Positions 37,675-46,848 of a DNA stretch of 64,000 nt are shown here, one piece after another; the stretch's first letter is position 1, and each line of letters begins with the position of its first letter. A program made the position numbers and the translations under genes. Below the pieces are notes generated by a model. That model ran no database searches, had not been told where the DNA came from, and worked only from the letters and a program-made list of their open reading frames with translations. The DNA is taken from positions 186,001 through 250,000 of the forward strand of contig NZ_FNBZ01000006.1 of NCBI RefSeq assembly GCF_900102525.1, read 5' to 3'. This DNA comes from Allobosea robiniae (GTDB lineage Bacteria > Pseudomonadota > Alphaproteobacteria > Rhizobiales > Beijerinckiaceae).

Positions 37675-38184
37675 TCACCCGTGCGGGTGCTTGTGGATCG
37701 GGTCGACCCAGTAGACCTCTTCCGGCTTCTCGACCGGATCGACATCGGTGATGTTGACGACGACCGCCTCGTTGTCCGAGCGCACCAGCACGCATTGCAA
37801 CGGGTTGTCAGGATCGGCGTTGATCTCCTGGTGCGGCACGAAGGGCGGCACATAGATGAAATCGCCCGGCCCGGCCTCGGCGACGAATTCCAATCGCTCG
37901 CCCCAGCGCATCCGCGCCTTGCCGCTCACGACATAGATCACGCTTTCAAGATCGCCGTGATGATGCACGCCGGTCTTGGCATTGGGCTCGATCGCGACGG
38001 TGCCGGCCCAGATCTTCTGGGCGCCAACGCGGGCATGGTTGATCGCGGCCTGCCGGAACATGCCGGGTGTCTGCGCCGTGTTCGGGTCGAGCTTGTCGCC
38101 GGAGATGACGCGCACGCCGTCATGCTTCCAGCGCGGCTCGCCGTCATGGCCATGATCGTGCGGATGGTCGTGATCGTGGCTCAT
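37675..38184 (-). CDS. cupin-domain protein with His-rich N-terminus
   Basis: Cupin of 169 residues starting at ATG 38184 after GGGAGG. The N-terminus is histidine/aspartate-rich (MSHDHDHPHDHGHDG), a likely metal-binding tail. The cupin core has motif 1, GVHHHGDLESVIYVVSG (histidines about 87-89), and motif 2, PGDFIYVPPFVPHQEIN, giving the usual His3/Glu metal site. The reaction is unknown. The gene follows the sulfurtransferase gene after 13 bp and is probably co-transcribed with it. Confidence 0.85.
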   Translation of the reverse strand: MSHDHDHPHDHGHDGEPRWKHDGVRVISGDKLDPNTAQTPGMFRQAAINHARVGAQKIWAGTVAIEPNAKTGVHHHGDLESVIYVVSGKARMRWGERLEFVAEAGPGDFIYVPPFVPHQEINADPDNPLQCVLVRSDNEAVVVNITDVDPVEKPEEVYWVDPIHKHPHG

Positions 38185-38197
38185 CGATGCCTCCCGC

Positions 38198-39055
38198 TCA
38201 GCCCTGCTTCGCCGGTCCGGTCGCGACCGGCCGCTCGCCCATGCCCCATTCGGACCACGAGCCATCATAGATCGCCTTGGCCGGCTTGCCGACGGTCTCG
38301 AGCGCCGTCGACAGGATCACGGCCGAGACGCCCGAACCGCAGGTCATGATCGAGGGCTTGTCGAGATCGACGCCGGCATCCTTGAACAGCGCGACGATCT
38401 CTTCCGGGGACTTCAGCCGGCCATCGCTGGTGAGCTGCGAAGACGGCAGGTTGAGCGAGCCGGGGATATGGCCGGAGGCCAGGCCCGGCCGCGGCTCCGC
38501 AGCCTCGCCGCGGAAACGGTCGGCGGCGCGGGCATCGACGACCTGGATCGCCTGCGAGGCGGTGGCGCGGGCCACGTCATCGGCATCGGCGACGGCGCCG
38601 TTGTCGAGCCTTGCGGTGAAGCTGCGGGGCTGGCGCGCCTTCGGACGATCTTCCTCGACCGGCCGGCCTTCGGCGAGCCATTTCGGAAAACCACCGTCCA
38701 GGATGACCACATCGCGCGCGCCGAAGACCTTGAAGGTCCAGCGCACGCGCGGCGCCGAGAAGAAGCCGAGTCCGTCATAGACGACGATGCGCATGCCGTC
38801 GCCGATGCCGAGCGCCCCGACGGCCGCCGCGAATTCGGGCGCCGAGGGCAGCATATGGGGCAGGGACGAGCGGGTATCCTTGATCTTGTCGATATCGAAA
38901 TGGACCGCGCCCGGAATGCGGCGCTGGGCGTATTCGGCCGCGCCGTCGCGCTTCTGCGCCGGCAGATACCAGGAGGCATCGACCACGACGATATCGGGCG
39001 CATTCAGGCGCTCGGCCAGCCACTCGGTCGAAACGAAGACGTCTTCACGGGCCAT
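38198..39055 (-). CDS. sseA: 3-mercaptopyruvate sulfurtransferase
   Basis: Two-rhodanese-domain sulfurtransferase of 285 residues, transferring sulfur from mercaptopyruvate or thiosulfate to cyanide/thiols in the cytoplasm. The active-site loop is CGSGVSA with C239, of the CG(S/T)GV(T/S)A type that favours mercaptopyruvate over thiosulfate. The N-terminal inactive rhodanese domain is complete (VVDASWYLP, ARDVVILDGGFPKWL). It starts 33 bp after the AlaX gene and lies 13 bp ahead of the cupin gene. Confidence 0.92.
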   Translation of the reverse strand: MAREDVFVSTEWLAERLNAPDIVVVDASWYLPAQKRDGAAEYAQRRIPGAVHFDIDKIKDTRSSLPHMLPSAPEFAAAVGALGIGDGMRIVVYDGLGFFSAPRVRWTFKVFGARDVVILDGGFPKWLAEGRPVEEDRPKARQPRSFTARLDNGAVADADDVARATASQAIQVVDARAADRFRGEAAEPRPGLASGHIPGSLNLPSSQLTSDGRLKSPEEIVALFKDAGVDLDKPSIMTCGSGVSAVILSTALETVGKPAKAIYDGSWSEWGMGERPVATGPAKQG

Positions 39056-39088
39056 AGGCGTATCCTCTGGGCATCAGCTTTGGTGATC

Positions 39089-39805
39089 TCAGGCCAGCGC
39101 GATCCGGACGCGCCGGTTCTGCTTGCCCTTCTTCTCGATATCGGTGACCGCGACCGCGCCGATCTCGGCGGTGTTGCGGACATGGGTGCCGCCGCAGGGC
39201 TGCAGGTCGATATCGCCGATGGCGACGAGCCGGACCCGGCCCGAACCGCGCGGCGGCTTCACCGACATCGTTTTGACGAGACCCGGATTGGCGTCGAGCT
39301 CCTCGTCGGTGATCCAACGCTCGGTCACATCGGCATGGCGCGCGACGAGCGCATTGAGCTTCTCGCTGATTTCGGCCTTGTCGAGCCCGCCTTCGGGAAT
39401 GTCGAAGTCGAGCCTGCCGTCGCCATCCCCGATCGAGCCGCCGGTGACCGGAAAGGACAGAACGACGCTGAGCAGATGCAACGCAGTATGGATGCGCATC
39501 CGCTTGAAGCGGCGCTCCCAGTCGAGCACGACCGTCACCGCCTCGCCGGGCGCAGGCAAGGCCTGCCCTTCGGCCGGGACATGGATGACCCGGCTCTTGT
39601 CCTCGGGATCGTAGATCGTGGTGGCGATGGCGATCTGGCTGCCGTCAGTGCGGCGCAGATGCCCGGCATCGCCCGGCTGGCCGCCGCCGGTTGCGTAGAA
39701 ATTGGTCCGGTTGAGGATGATGCCGCCGCGTTCGTTGACGGCCTCGACCGTCGCAGGCGTTTCCTTGAGATAGGCATCCTGTCGAAAGAGAAGCTCGGTC
39801 GGCAT
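39089..39805 (-). CDS. alanyl-tRNA editing protein (AlaX type)
   Basis: Trans-editing hydrolase of mischarged Ser-tRNA(Ala) or Gly-tRNA(Ala), 238 residues. The zinc site characteristic of the AlaRS editing domain is present: HTALH (H106, H110) and CGGTH (C204, H208). The N-terminus FYATGGGQPGDAGHL is the other diagnostic motif. It contains no aminoacylation domain. Same-strand neighbours are sulfurtransferase and cupin genes, probably one transcription unit. Confidence 0.93.
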   Translation of the reverse strand: MPTELLFRQDAYLKETPATVEAVNERGGIILNRTNFYATGGGQPGDAGHLRRTDGSQIAIATTIYDPEDKSRVIHVPAEGQALPAPGEAVTVVLDWERRFKRMRIHTALHLLSVVLSFPVTGGSIGDGDGRLDFDIPEGGLDKAEISEKLNALVARHADVTERWITDEELDANPGLVKTMSVKPPRGSGRVRLVAIGDIDLQPCGGTHVRNTAEIGAVAVTDIEKKGKQNRRVRIALA

Positions 39806-39972
39806 GATCTCGTCATTTCGCTGGCGGCGCGGAGCGCCCTTCCGGCGCAGACTGCACCGATTGAGCCAGCCATGCCACCGCGTTGGCGGGATAGCGGGGA
39901 TGATTTCGGCCGCATGGCTTTCGGTCTGATGATTCGATGCCTAGATGACTGTCCCGCCAACCCGGAGCTGTC

Positions 39973-40755
39973 ATGGCCTTGCCCCGCATGAAGCCGCAGG
40001 ACGGCATCGCTTGGATCACCGGTGCCAGTTCCGGCATCGGCGCTGCGGTCGCGCTCGAGCTGGCGGCACGGGGCTGGACGGTTGCCGTCACCGCCCGGCG
40101 TCTGGAGGTGCTTGAGCGCCTCGCCCGTAGCGCCGAGAATCTGCCGGGCCGCATCGTCGCCCATGCCGGCGACGTGACCGACGCGCAGGGCATGCGGAAT
40201 GTCAGTGACGCGATTGAGAGCATCCATGGGCCGATCGCGCTGGCATTCCTGAATGCCGGCATCGCGTCGGGCCAGGGCAGGGCGATCGATGTCGAGACGG
40301 TCGAGAAGGTGGTGGGCGTCAACCTGCTCGGCGTCGCCAAGAGCTTCTTCGCCGTTCAGCCGCGCATGGTCGCGCGGGGCAGGGGGCAGATCGCGGTCAA
40401 TGCCTCGCTGGTCGGCTATCGCGGCCTGCCGGGTGCGGCCGCCTATGGCGCCGCGAAGGCGGGGGCGATCTATTTCTGCGAATCGATGCGCTTCGATTGC
40501 GAGGCGGCCGGCATCCGGCTGCAACTGGTCAATCCCGGCTTCATCGAGACGCCGATGACGGAGGGCCGCCGTTTCCCGATGCCGTTCCTGCTGACGGTGG
40601 AGGATGGCGCCAGGCGAATCGTCGATGGTTTCGAGCGCGGCGGCTTCGAGGTCACGGTGCCGCGCCGCCTTGCCTGGATCCTGAAGGTCGCGCGTCTTCT
40701 GCCTTACCCGGTCTATTTCGCGCTGATGAGCCGCTTTGCCGAGCGTAGCGGCTGA
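39973..40755 (+). CDS. short-chain dehydrogenase/reductase
   Basis: NAD(P)-dependent SDR of 260 residues, substrate unknown. Cofactor motif TGASSGIG (16-23) with a following basic pair RR (position 42-43, suggesting NADP), NAG (93-95), the catalytic serine in NASLVGYRG and YGAAK (YxxxK) are intact. It stands alone, convergent with the photolyase gene (stop codons 6 bp apart). Confidence 0.92.
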   Translation: MALPRMKPQDGIAWITGASSGIGAAVALELAARGWTVAVTARRLEVLERLARSAENLPGRIVAHAGDVTDAQGMRNVSDAIESIHGPIALAFLNAGIASGQGRAIDVETVEKVVGVNLLGVAKSFFAVQPRMVARGRGQIAVNASLVGYRGLPGAAAYGAAKAGAIYFCESMRFDCEAAGIRLQLVNPGFIETPMTEGRRFPMPFLLTVEDGARRIVDGFERGGFEVTVPRRLAWILKVARLLPYPVYFALMSRFAERSG

Positions 40756-40760
40756 GCCAG

Positions 40761-42218
40761 TCAGCCGTTGCGGATCGCGGCGAAAGCGTCGAGCGCGCGC
40801 TGGCGCCCGAAGGCGAGGTCGACGAGCGGGGCAGGATAGGTCTCGCCGATTCGAATGCCCGCCTCGCGCAGCGCCTTTTCCGAGGCCTTCCAGGGCTGGT
40901 GGATATCCTTGTCGGAAAGCCCGGCAAGCTCCGGCACCCATTGGCGAACGTAAGCTCCGTGCGGATCGTGGGTTTCGCCCTGGGTCACCGGGTTGAAAAT
41001 GCGGAAATAGGGCGAGGCATCGGCGCCGGACCCCGCCACCCATTGCCAGCTTGCGGCGTTGTTGGCCGCATCGGCATCGACCAGCGTGTCCCAGAACCAG
41101 GCTTCGCCGGCCCGCCAGTCCTGCAAGAGGTGCTTGATCAGGAAGGAGGCAACGACCATCCGCACCCGGTTATGCATCCAGCCAGTTGTCCAGAGCTCGC
41201 GCATGCCGGCATCGACAAGCGGGATGCCGGTCTGCCCGCGCTGCCAGCGATGCAGCGCCGCCTCGTCTGGGAGCCAGGGGAAGGCGTCGAATCGCGAATC
41301 GTAGTTGCGGGTCGCCAGCTCCGGATTGTGGAAAAGCAGGTGGTGGGAAAACTCGCGCCAGCCGATCTCCGAGAGGAATTTTTCCGCGTCCTGCTCCGAT
41401 CCTGCGGCTTCGCCGGTGGCGCGGGCGTGGTGCAGAGCATGCCAGACCTGCCGCGGGCCGATTTCGCCGAAATGCAGATGCGGCGACAGCCGCGACGTCG
41501 CGGCCCGGTCCGGCCGGTCGCGGTCTTCGGCGTAGCCTGAAAGCCCGCTGCCGAGAAAATCGTCGAGACGCTCCGCGGCGCCCGATTCTCCTGGTGTCCA
41601 GGCGGCCCGCAGACCGCCGGCCCAGTCCGGCTTCCGCGGTGCGCGCCCGAGATCGTCAAGCGAGACCGTCAGCGCCTCGATCGAATCGGGCAGCGAGAAT
41701 GCAGGGATTCGCGCAGGAGCGGCGATCGGAGCAGCCGGCTCGCCCTTCTGGCGGGCAGCACGCCAATAGGGTGTGAACACCTTCATCGGCTGCCCGGTCG
41801 TGGTGGTCACCTGCCAAGGCTCGTTGAGCAGATGGCCGTTGAAGCTGCTGACATCGATGCCGTTTCCGGACAACGCCTCCTTGAGCCGGCTGTCGAGTGC
41901 GATCTCCTTCGCCTCGTAGCGGCGGTTCCAGGTGACTCGGTTGATCCCTGCCTCTGCCGCAACGCGCGGCAGCAGCTCGGCTGGATCGCCTTTCATCAGC
42001 ACGAGCCGCCCGTGCCTCCGTGCGAGTGCTTCGCCAAGCGCATCGAGCGAGCGCGACAGCCACCAGCGCGAGGCGCCGCCGATCGGGCGGCGATCAGGGC
42101 CTGTATCGAGAATGTACAGACATAAGGTCGGCCCGCCCGCTACGGCAGCGAGAAGTGCCGGGTTGTCCGCCAGCCTCAGATCGTTTCGGAACCAGTGAAG
42201 GGTGCGTCCGGTCATCAT
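40761..42218 (-). CDS. phrB: deoxyribodipyrimidine photolyase
   Basis: Light-driven repair enzyme for cyclobutane pyrimidine dimers, 485 residues; cofactors FAD and an antenna pigment. The N-terminal photolyase domain is LHWFRNDLRLADNPAL; the FAD-binding domain has SRLSPHLHFGEIGPRQVW, SEIGWREFSHHLLFHNP, WMHNRVRMVVASFLIKHLL and DADAANNAASWQWVAGSG, all class I photolyase motifs with the expected tryptophans. A cryptochrome is unlikely given the full class I pattern. The stop is 5 bp from that of the convergent SDR gene. Confidence 0.96.
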   Translation of the reverse strand: MMTGRTLHWFRNDLRLADNPALLAAVAGGPTLCLYILDTGPDRRPIGGASRWWLSRSLDALGEALARRHGRLVLMKGDPAELLPRVAAEAGINRVTWNRRYEAKEIALDSRLKEALSGNGIDVSSFNGHLLNEPWQVTTTTGQPMKVFTPYWRAARQKGEPAAPIAAPARIPAFSLPDSIEALTVSLDDLGRAPRKPDWAGGLRAAWTPGESGAAERLDDFLGSGLSGYAEDRDRPDRAATSRLSPHLHFGEIGPRQVWHALHHARATGEAAGSEQDAEKFLSEIGWREFSHHLLFHNPELATRNYDSRFDAFPWLPDEAALHRWQRGQTGIPLVDAGMRELWTTGWMHNRVRMVVASFLIKHLLQDWRAGEAWFWDTLVDADAANNAASWQWVAGSGADASPYFRIFNPVTQGETHDPHGAYVRQWVPELAGLSDKDIHQPWKASEKALREAGIRIGETYPAPLVDLAFGRQRALDAFAAIRNG

Positions 42219-42367
42219 TCCTCATCCCCGGCACGGCCACGCAGGCCGCAATCCCCGATCAACGCGGCCGAAGCGGAGCGGGACCGGACAAGAGGAAAGA
42301 TTTTTGGAAGCGATGGCTCGCGGGGCTTCGAAAACGGGCCGGCTTCTGCCGAATCTGTTATCGTCGC

Positions 42368-42463
42368 TCAGATTTCCAGCGGCAGATGCAGAATATCGGC
42401 GACCAGCCAGGATACGCCTGCGGTTCCGGCCATGAGGACCGCTATCAGAATGGCTTCGAACAT
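42368..42463 (-). CDS. 31-residue single-span membrane protein (small ORF)
   Basis: Starts at ATG 42463 after GGCGGAG and encodes a single hydrophobic helix (EAILIAVLMAGTAGVSWLVA) with a short charged end. It is not similar to a named family that I can recognise. Support is the ribosome-binding site and the amphipathic/hydrophobic composition only. Confidence 0.4.
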   Translation of the reverse strand: MFEAILIAVLMAGTAGVSWLVADILHLPLEI

Positions 42464-42583
42464 GACGCTACTCCGCCCCGAACGGGCAGCCGCCACTAAC
42501 TCAAATTTTAACGATCTGTAAATGAAGTTCTTAAGGCGAATCACAGCCTGAACGATAGCTCCCGATGGACGGCTGTTGAGACG

Positions 42584-42886
42584 ATGGATGCATTGGAGGA
42601 AGCCGGTCTCGATCTCGAGCTCGGAGAAATCGGCCGGAGGCTGGATACCCTGTTCAGCGCGCGCCGCCCGCGGCCGGCGCCGCGGCACAAGCCTGCGGCC
42701 TTCGAGGTCTCGGCCGCCGAGGCCGGGGCCGGTCGCCTGCGGGTGATGCTGGACGCCAACCTGCCGGAGGCGATCGGCCGGACGATTCTCACGCTGGCGA
42801 TCAAGCATGGATCGGGCCCGAAGCCAGGCGAGGGCCGGCAGAATGCCGCTTCGGCTTCGTCGGCCGATGCCGCCCGAAAGGACTGA
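42584..42886 (+). CDS. hypothetical protein
   Basis: Possible 100-residue protein. Codon third positions are GC-rich as in the surrounding genes, and the first 75 residues alternate charged and hydrophobic in a helical pattern (DALEEAGLDLELGEIGRRLD). No domain or signal is recognised. The ribosome-binding site is weak and an antisense frame is also open, so the strand is not certain. Confidence 0.45.
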   Translation: MDALEEAGLDLELGEIGRRLDTLFSARRPRPAPRHKPAAFEVSAAEAGAGRLRVMLDANLPEAIGRTILTLAIKHGSGPKPGEGRQNAASASSADAARKD

Positions 42887-42962
42887 CGAGCTTCCCAAAA
42901 GCCGCGACGGCGCCTTCGCTGCTTGAGATCGGGAACCCGAAGCCTGTTCGGGCGTCCCTTTC

Positions 42963-43109
42963 ATGATGACTGATCCGAAAAAACCGCCTTTGGATTTTTG
43001 GCTCTGGCTGGCCGTCATCGGCCTGACGGTGATCGTCGCGGTGTCGTCGCTGACATTTCCGGAGCGGGTCGCACCGGATTTGTTCCAGCCTTCCTCCACG
43101 GCGCGCTGA
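42963..43109 (+). CDS. 48-residue single-span membrane protein (small ORF)
   Basis: Starts at ATG 42963 or 42966 (MMTDPKKPP) and contains one clear membrane span (FWLWLAVIGLTVIVAVSSL) with a short tail. An EcfG-like sequence GGAAC-N16-CGTC lies at 42931-42955, which would start transcription almost at the ATG; there is no good ribosome-binding site. It may be a stress-induced small membrane protein translated from a leaderless mRNA. Confidence 0.45.
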   Translation: MMTDPKKPPLDFWLWLAVIGLTVIVAVSSLTFPERVAPDLFQPSSTAR

Positions 43110-43321
43110 GAGGGGGGAGGTGCCACCGATCCCGTCGATCGGGCTACCGGACCCTTGCCCTGCCAGCCGCCGCTGCCGGGCACCATGCGAAAATCCGCGA
43201 GGACACCATCGGATGCGCAAATGGGCTCCGCAGGCGCAGATCCGCATCGTCGCCGGAAACCGGAACGCCACAGCAGCGATCAAAAGGAGAAAAGCGCAAT
43301 CATATCAGCGCTTGAGATCTT
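43110..43321. other. intergenic region before the tRNA-Cys gene
   Basis: About 210 bp with no gene, repeat or recognised signal. Confidence 0.4.
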
Positions 43322-43395
43322 TGGAGGCCTCGCCCGGAATCGAACCGGGGTGCAAGGATTTGCAGTCCTCTGCGTAACCACTCCGCCACGAGGCC
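43322..43395 (-). tRNA. tRNA-Cys (GCA)
   Basis: Reads on the minus strand from GGCCTCG. The anticodon loop CTGCAAA gives anticodon GCA. The T arm is CCCGG-TTCGATT-CCGGG, the acceptor 3' strand is CGAGGCC, the discriminator is T (as expected for Cys) and CCA is encoded. Confidence 0.96.
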
Positions 43396-43564
43396 TTCCG
43401 GCCAAAACGGCCACGGCCGCTTCAGCGAGAGCGCACTAACCACAAGCCGTGCGCCGCCGCAACCCGGCATCGCAACTTCCACAGCAGCGGCGACAAATCT
43501 GCCAGGTCGGCTCGCAAGGGGGTTGCACTATCCGGATCGCGCCGCTAAGACGCCGCCACGTTGT

Positions 43565-43639
43565 TCCCGGATAGCTCAGCGGTAGAGCAATCGACTGTTA
43601 ATCGATTGGTCGCAGGTTCGAATCCTGCTCCGGGAGCCA
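43565..43639 (+). tRNA. tRNA-Asn (GTT)
   Basis: Starts TCCCGGATAGCTCAGCGG; the anticodon loop CTGTTAA gives GTT. The T arm is GCAGG-TTCGAAT-CCTGC, the acceptor ends CCGGGA-G and CCA is encoded. Confidence 0.96.
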
Positions 43640-43832
43640 GCCTCCTCCTGACATCGACGGTTCGTCCTTGCTGAACGGCAGAAGCAGCCTGCGGTCAGCC
43701 GGCGCTTGCCTTTTGCGCGAGCCTCGAACAGAAAGCTGCCGAAGAACGGCGCGATCGCTGCACCGGTTCGATGCGGCTTCACAGCAGCGGTCGCCCCTTG
43801 CAGCACCGGCGTCGTGGACGGAGAGTTCGGGC

Positions 43833-44474
43833 ATGGACGATTTTACCTCGCTGCGCCGCAATATGGTCGATTGCCAGCTGCGCACCTATGACATCACCGA
43901 CCGGGCCGCGCTGGCGGCTGCGGATTCGGTGCCGCGCGAAGCGTTCGCTCCCGAGAACCTCGCCCATCTCGCCTATCTCGATCAGGCGATTCCGCTGCCG
44001 GGCACCGGCCGGGCGCTGATGACCCCGATGGTCGCCGTGCGGATGATCCAGCTGCTCGATCCGCAGCCGGGCGAAGACGCGCTCGAATACGCCGGCGGTT
44101 CCGGCTACGGGGCGGCATTGATGGCCCATATGGGCGCCAGGGCCACGCTCTGGGAGCCCGACGCGCCGGCGCGCGCCTTGGCGGAAGCGGCGCTTGTTCG
44201 CGCGGGGGCCGCCGGCGTGACGGTCACAGCCACGCAGCCCGGCGATGCCAGCTTCGACACCATCCTCGTCAGCGGGGCCTGCGAAATCGTGCCCGAGGCG
44301 CTTTTCCCGCTGCTGCGGCCGGAAGGCCGGCTCATCGTGGTCGAGGGCCTGGGCCGCGCCGCGCGGGTCATGCTCTATCTGAAGTCCAGCGACGCCGTCT
44401 CCGGCAGGCCGGTTTTCGACGCGGCGGCGCCGGTCCTGTCGGAGTTCCGCCGTCCGGCGGCCTTCGTTTTCTGA
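43833..44474 (+). CDS. protein-L-isoaspartate O-methyltransferase family protein
   Basis: Predicted SAM-dependent methyltransferase of 213 residues, PCMT family. The N-terminal region RRNMVDCQLRTYDITD and the segment PREAFAP...AYLDQAIPLPGTGRALM match the family, and ALEYAGGSGYGAALMAHMG is the SAM-binding motif I, although the usual VLEIGTGSGY is altered. Members of this subgroup regularly precede tolC in Rhizobiales and may not be isoaspartate-repair enzymes. The ATG at 43833 follows GGAGAG; the longer frame from 43668 overlaps the tRNA gene side and is not used. Confidence 0.85.
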   Translation: MDDFTSLRRNMVDCQLRTYDITDRAALAAADSVPREAFAPENLAHLAYLDQAIPLPGTGRALMTPMVAVRMIQLLDPQPGEDALEYAGGSGYGAALMAHMGARATLWEPDAPARALAEAALVRAGAAGVTVTATQPGDASFDTILVSGACEIVPEALFPLLRPEGRLIVVEGLGRAARVMLYLKSSDAVSGRPVFDAAAPVLSEFRRPAAFVF

Positions 44475-44633
44475 AGCGATTGGTGTCGCATTTTTGCGGC
44501 ACTGCACGAACGAAACCATTCCGGAGCCGCCCAATGCGTTGGCGGGAGGCGCCGAAACGGTTATGAATTGCAACTCTGCCGAGGCTGGGGCGATGCCTGG
44601 GCGCGACTTTCAGTGCGCACATGAGGCGTCCAC

Positions 44634-46049
44634 GTGTATAAAAGCGACGAAAAGACTTCCCGGTTCGGGCTCTCCGCCGTCTTCGCCTTGGCGTTGGCGG
44701 GCGGCTGGGTGGGGCCGGTTTCGGCTCAGACGATGGAAGCCGCGCTCGCGCGGGCCTATTCCGCCAATCCCACGCTCAATGCGCAGCGCGCCTCGGTTCG
44801 CGCGACCGACGAGAACGTGCCGCAGGCGAAGGCGGGCTATCGCCCGCGAATCACGGCCTCGGCCGATATCGGTGCCAGCATCACGGAATCGGGGATTCCG
44901 GCCTTCGCCAGCACCTCGCCGGTCCATACCAACAACGTATCCCGCCTCGGGCCGCGCGGCGCCGGCGTGCAGATCGACCAGAACATCTTCGATTCCGGCA
45001 GGACCCGCAGCGCCGTCGGCCAGTCCGAATCGCAGGTTCTCGGCGCTCGCGCCACGCTGCGCAACACTGAGCAGAACGTGCTGCTCGATGCGGCGACGTC
45101 CTATATGAACGTGCTGCGCGACACGGCGATCCTGAATCTCAACCGCAATAACGTCGAGGTTCTCGAAGAGCAGCTGCGCCAGACGCGCGACCGCTTTCAG
45201 GTCGGCGAAGTGACGCGCACCGACGTGGCGCAGGCGGAAGCCCGCCTATCTTCGGCCCGGTCCCAGGCGATTCTCGCCGAATCGAACCTGAAGACCTCGG
45301 TGGCCCGCTTTCGGCAGAATGTCGGCACCGAGCCGCGCTCGCTCGCTCCGGGGCGCCCGGTCGAAAGGCTCTTGCCGAAATCCTTGCCGGCCGCGCTGAA
45401 CCAGGCCCTGTCGAACCATCCGGCCATCATCGCCTCGCTTCACGGCGTCGATGCCGCCGAGCTCCAGGTCAAGGTCACCGAGGCGGATCTCTATCCGGTG
45501 GTCGGCGTGCGCGGCGTGGTCCAGCAGCGCTACGATACCCAGTTCTCCGGCGACAACCGCTTCTCGGCCAGCATCGTCGGCACGCTGACGATCCCGATCT
45601 ACGAGGGTGGCCAGGTCTATGCCCGGACGCGCCAGGCCAAGGAAACGGCCGGTCAGCGCCGGATCGAGGTCGATACCCAGCGCGACACCGTGCGCGCCGC
45701 CGTCGTTTCCGCCTGGGGCGGGCATGAAGCCGCCAAGGCCCAGATCGTCGCCGCCCAGGCGCAGGTCGAGGCGGCCTCCACCGCCTTGTCCGGTGTCCGC
45801 GAGGAGGCGAAGGTCGGCCAGCGCACCACGCTCGACGTCCTCAACGCCCAGCAGGAGCTGGTGAGCGCGCGTTCGAGCCTCGTCGTCGCGCAGCGCGACC
45901 GCGTCGTTGCGTCCTATGCGGTGCTGTCTGCCGTCGGCAAGCTCTCCGCCCAGTCCCTCAAGCTCAAGGCCGAGGTCTACGACGCCCGCCAGCATTACGA
46001 GCAGGTCCAGGGCAAGCTCTGGGGCACGCAGACGCCCGACGGCCGCTGA
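44634..46049 (+). CDS. tolC: TolC-family outer membrane efflux protein
   Basis: Outer-membrane channel of type I secretion and RND/ABC efflux, 471 residues. A signal peptide (SAVFALALAGGWVGPVSA) starts from GTG 44634 after GAGGCG. Two OEP repeats are visible: TMEAALARAYSANPTLNAQRA at the mature N-terminus and SLPAALNQALSNHPAI near 250, each followed by helical coiled-coil hairpins and an extended beta segment (TAS...). The closest functional type is the AggA/TolC class used with type I secretion. It follows the PCMT-family gene by 160 bp. Confidence 0.93.
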   Translation: MYKSDEKTSRFGLSAVFALALAGGWVGPVSAQTMEAALARAYSANPTLNAQRASVRATDENVPQAKAGYRPRITASADIGASITESGIPAFASTSPVHTNNVSRLGPRGAGVQIDQNIFDSGRTRSAVGQSESQVLGARATLRNTEQNVLLDAATSYMNVLRDTAILNLNRNNVEVLEEQLRQTRDRFQVGEVTRTDVAQAEARLSSARSQAILAESNLKTSVARFRQNVGTEPRSLAPGRPVERLLPKSLPAALNQALSNHPAIIASLHGVDAAELQVKVTEADLYPVVGVRGVVQQRYDTQFSGDNRFSASIVGTLTIPIYEGGQVYARTRQAKETAGQRRIEVDTQRDTVRAAVVSAWGGHEAAKAQIVAAQAQVEAASTALSGVREEAKVGQRTTLDVLNAQQELVSARSSLVVAQRDRVVASYAVLSAVGKLSAQSLKLKAEVYDARQHYEQVQGKLWGTQTPDGR

Positions 46050-46212
46050 GCCCCGGCGGGCAGCCTCACACCACGGCGTATTCGAGCAACAGGGCGGATT
46101 TCTCCTGTGGGGGAGCCGGTTGCCGCCTTGTCTGACAGCGACGCCGTGGAATACTGCGCTCGTGGAGCAGCGTTGATTCTGTCGGCGCGCCCGGTGTCCA
46201 ACGGTTAGACTC

Positions 46213-46803
46213 ATGAGCGCGCAAGCCAAGCCCAGCGAACCGTCGATGGAGGAGATCCTTGCCTCCATCCGCCGGATCATTTCGGACGATGAGGCGAAGC
46301 CGGCCGATGAGGCTGCAGCGCCGCAGGTAGACGTGGCGCCGGAGCCCGAGCCGGTTGCGGCGATCGACGACGATGTTCTCGATCTCGGAGCCGAGGCAGC
46401 CCTGGTCGCAGCGCCGGAGCCCGCGCCGGCCGCACTCCCCGACGATGCCGATATCGCCTTCATCGAGGAGGAGCCCGCCGCGGCCCTGCCTCCGGAACCG
46501 CCGGCCCCTGCCGTCGAGCCGCAGCCGGCTCTAGTTCAGCCCGAAGCACGGCCAGAGCCCGCTTCCACGCCAGTCCCCGACATGGCGAGCCTGCTGTCGG
46601 ATCAGGCCAGCTTCGTCGTGACCAATGCCTTCGGCCAGCTCGCCAACACCGTGCTCAGCAATAATGCGCGGACGTTGGAGGATCTGGTCAAGGACATGCT
46701 GAAGCCGATGCTGAAGACCTGGCTCGACGACAACCTGCCGACCATGGTCGAGCGCCTGGTGCGCGCCGAGATCGAGCGCGTCGCGCGAGGCGGCCGAAGT
46801 TAA
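46213..46803 (+). CDS. popZ: polar organizing protein PopZ (DUF2497)
   Basis: Self-assembling cell-pole scaffold of alphaproteobacteria, 196 residues; it anchors the centromere-ParB complex and recruits signalling proteins. The N-terminal binding helix is PSMEEILASIRRIISDDE (10-27), followed by an acidic proline-rich disordered stretch (about 28-130) that in Caulobacter forms the condensate, and the C-terminal oligomerisation helices (LANTVLSNNARTLEDLVKDM, then MLKTWLDDNLPTMVERLV). Length and layout fit Rhizobiales PopZ. It is downstream of tolC by 163 bp. Confidence 0.93.
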   Translation: MSAQAKPSEPSMEEILASIRRIISDDEAKPADEAAAPQVDVAPEPEPVAAIDDDVLDLGAEAALVAAPEPAPAALPDDADIAFIEEEPAAALPPEPPAPAVEPQPALVQPEARPEPASTPVPDMASLLSDQASFVVTNAFGQLANTVLSNNARTLEDLVKDMLKPMLKTWLDDNLPTMVERLVRAEIERVARGGRS

Positions 46804-46848
46804 GCCAGCCGAACCGAAACGCGGGAGCCGCGCTTCGGTCGAACCTGC

